Source: Neisseriaceae bacterium (GTDB taxonomy: Bacteria > Pseudomonadota > Gammaproteobacteria > Burkholderiales > Neisseriaceae). Taken from it: a DNA stretch of 64,000 bases. Location: positions 80,474-144,473 of the forward strand of contig JAFTFY010000018.1 of NCBI GenBank assembly GCA_017458185.1. The letters run 5' to 3'. Both the position numbers and the translations under genes were made by a program. Below are positions 62,435 through 64,000 of this stretch, piece by piece; the first letter of the stretch is position 1; each line of letters begins with the position of its first letter. The notes beneath the pieces were generated by a model. That model had not been told where the DNA came from. It saw only the letters and a list, made by a program, of their open reading frames with translations, and searched no databases.

Positions 62435-64000
62435 TTATGGTTTAGCAAACATAAACACAAATAAAACAGATAAGGCTAATATGATTGATAACAAAAAAGT
62501 AAAAGTTACAGGAGACATATCTTCTTTTCTTCTTTTTTGTGGATTATAGTAAGTAAATATTTCAAAAAATATATCTGTTCTAAATTCATAAAGTCGTTTT
62601 TGACTTCCGTCAGGCATTATTTGATAAACAAATGGTTTTTCGTATGCAAAATGATTTAATCCACGAAGTAAGTAATCTAAATAATAAGCAGGACAGAATA
62701 ATATATACCATAAACAACCGCCAATGATAGATATACCGTTCATAATGTGTATGATACTTTCTCCTTTTGCAACAACAATAAACGCTTGAATAATTAACGC
62801 AATAATAACTGGTAAAAAAGTAAAAATAAAACAATTTAATAACATAATTATGATGCGTTGTTTGGGAAAAAATTTAATTTTTACAGGAATTGTTTTTCCT
62901 AAATATTTTTCGTAAAAAATAAGCGAATGGTAATTTTCTTTTATATTTTCATTTTTGTCTATTTTTAACTTTTTATTTTTACGATAACTTTTTGTATTTT
63001 TACTTTGTTGTGTTTTTCTCTCTGAAATAATGAATTGTTTTTTATCATTAGTCAAATAAATAGTATAAGTTCCATAAAAAAAGAAGTAGAGAAAACTAAT
63101 CATAAAAGTTCCTTTTAATGTTTCCCAATTAACAGGCTGGTTAAAATACAAAAATAATCCAATGATAATAAAATATAAAATAAAAAAAGTTTTAACTGCC
63201 CAAGACTCAAAATACTTTTTTTCTTCTCCGCAACTGGCAGAAATTCTGCCTGTTTGTCCATTCATAAAAGCACTCAATTCACCGTCTTTAATAAAATAAA
63301 TCGGCAATAAAGCATTTTTATTTAATAAATCACCATTTTTTCTAAATTGAATATCAATCGCACGAGAATGAAACATTTTTTGAATTTCGGGTAAAAATTC
63401 ATCTTGTGCTTCATCTAAAACACGCCGATGAATTTGATTTTCAGAAATATCAGTTAATTTAGCACGATGACCTGCAATATAAGCATATTCAAAGTTTTGT
63501 GCTTTTGACCAGTCAAAAGGTTCAATTTCATTGAGTAATAAATTATCTAATTGTTTAGAAGTATTGACTGCCATATTTCTAATATGGGCTTTACAATGAA
63601 AAATGCGTTCAATACCGTCTTTTTGAACCAAACCATTTAATTCACCGTTAATCATTCGATACGGCAAATAATAGGCTTGCAATTTATCTATATGATTGAT
63701 AATATTTTTGCTTTCTTTTTTTCTTTTATGTTGTTTTGCCAATTCTAATAAGCGTTGCTTGGCTTCATCTTCGGTAATAAAAAAAGGAATAATTATATCA
63801 GGCAACTGCTCATCATCATTAAATTGACTACGCACTAATTTAGACGCACAAAAATCGCAGGTCTCAATACTTTCATTGTGCTGAAAAACCACTTTTGCCC
63901 CACACGCAGGGCAAGAATGTCGTTGTAAATCAAACCGTTTATCGCGTTGATTTTCAAACGCTAATTTTCGCCAAGTATTTGTTTTTTCTGTTTTTTGTTC
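62435..64000 (-). CDS. Zinc-ribbon membrane protein, 5' end beyond window
   Basis: The protein is open to the window edge; at least 521 residues are visible. A zinc ribbon CPACG...CDFC lies near the visible N-terminus (about 63850-63910). A cytosolic region follows with FFITEDEAKQRLLELAKQHKRKK, like the PFKITEEEAR segment of uncharacterised TFIIB-type zinc-ribbon proteins. Two clusters of membrane helices are near 63050-63210 and 62600-62850, and a third is at the C-terminus. The function is unknown. A GTG at 63892 is internal and not the real start. Confidence 0.7.
   Translation of the reverse strand, partial: EQKTEKTNTWRKLAFENQRDKRFDLQRHSCPACGAKVVFQHNESIETCDFCASKLVRSQFNDDEQLPDIIIPFFITEDEAKQRLLELAKQHKRKKESKNIINHIDKLQAYYLPYRMINGELNGLVQKDGIERIFHCKAHIRNMAVNTSKQLDNLLLNEIEPFDWSKAQNFEYAYIAGHRAKLTDISENQIHRRVLDEAQDEFLPEIQKMFHSRAIDIQFRKNGDLLNKNALLPIYFIKDGELSAFMNGQTGRISASCGEEKKYFESWAVKTFFILYFIIIGLFLYFNQPVNWETLKGTFMISFLYFFFYGTYTIYLTNDKKQFIISERKTQQSKNTKSYRKNKKLKIDKNENIKENYHSLIFYEKYLGKTIPVKIKFFPKQRIIIMLLNCFIFTFLPVIIALIIQAFIVVAKGESIIHIMNGISIIGGCLWYILFCPAYYLDYLLRGLNHFAYEKPFVYQIMPDGSQKRLYEFRTDIFFEIFTYYNPQKRRKEDMSPVTFTFLLSIILALSVLFVFMFAKP

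Overview
The window is chromosomal DNA of a low-GC member of the Neisseriaceae. The strongest evidence is a near-palindrome, TTTCAGGC(A/T)GCCTGAAA, present many times in most intergenic gaps and inside several genes. It carries the 12-mers described as the Kingella (AGGCAGCCTGAA) and Simonsiella (AGGCTGCCTGAA) dialects of the DNA uptake sequence (DUS), one on each strand. Diverged Correia-type elements, a two-gene pyrB-pyrI operon, IHF-alpha next to pheT and tRNA-Pro, and an FNR-type regulator divergent from hemN fit the same family. The low GC content recalls Simonsiella, but the genus cannot be fixed from this sequence alone. No rRNA, CRISPR array, insertion sequence or intact prophage was seen.

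Layout. 0-7.5 kb: pheS, then an unusual four-gene insert (OLD/RecF-like ATPase, DUF4276-like TOPRIM partner, two paralogous two-helix membrane proteins), then pheT, ihfA and tRNA-Pro. 7.6-14 kb: a block of small exported proteins, mostly lipoproteins on the minus strand, including a WG-repeat lipoprotein and an LprI-type protein. 14-24.5 kb: mfd, a lone phage-type regulator in a decayed repeat zone, a YedI-like protein, a phosphatase-like protein, a DMT transporter, fnr and hemN, then small envelope proteins. 24.5-30.4 kb: a second WG lipoprotein, a YeaQ-like protein, gshA, a small WG protein, an MBL hydrolase and gph. 31-39.6 kb: serS and the macromolecular synthesis block rpsU-yqeY-dnaG-rpoD, tRNA-Ile(CAU) and mutM. 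39.8-46.5 kb: envelope genes, a PEBP protein, hisH, repeat-rich gaps and parE. 46.6-55.8 kb, minus strand: ppk2, pdxJ, murI, a cytochrome b561, an ABC-F ATPase and an AT-rich island with a KilA-N protein. 56-64 kb: pyrBI, a DUF4160-like gene, dnaQ, then minus-strand SIMPL, slyD-pgpA-thiL and a zinc-ribbon membrane protein cut by the window edge.

How it works together. Most genes are housekeeping: aminoacylation, replication and repair, pyrimidine, haem, glutathione, B6 and thiamine synthesis, and envelope maintenance. The accessory signal lies in (1) the ATPase/TOPRIM cassette that splits pheS from pheT and is bounded by uptake sequences; (2) exported WG and lipoprotein families with interchangeable signal peptides; and (3) an unusually rich set of intergenic elements built from small hairpins.

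The most interesting pattern is that several intergenic families keep base pairing while the stem sequence changes between copies. These are a terminator/palindrome/TTGACAAA-loop module (39.7 and 43.2 kb), a DUS-centred composite repeat (26.9, 44.4, 47.9 and 51.5 kb), TCATTGCGAG mosaics (31.2, 44.1 and 57.5 kb), post-stop GTAGGGTGGG hairpins (12.0, 50.6 and 60.3 kb) and a palindrome pair at the KilA-N gene (55.0 and 55.3 kb). Uptake sequences also act as stop codons, in-frame peptides and terminator stems.
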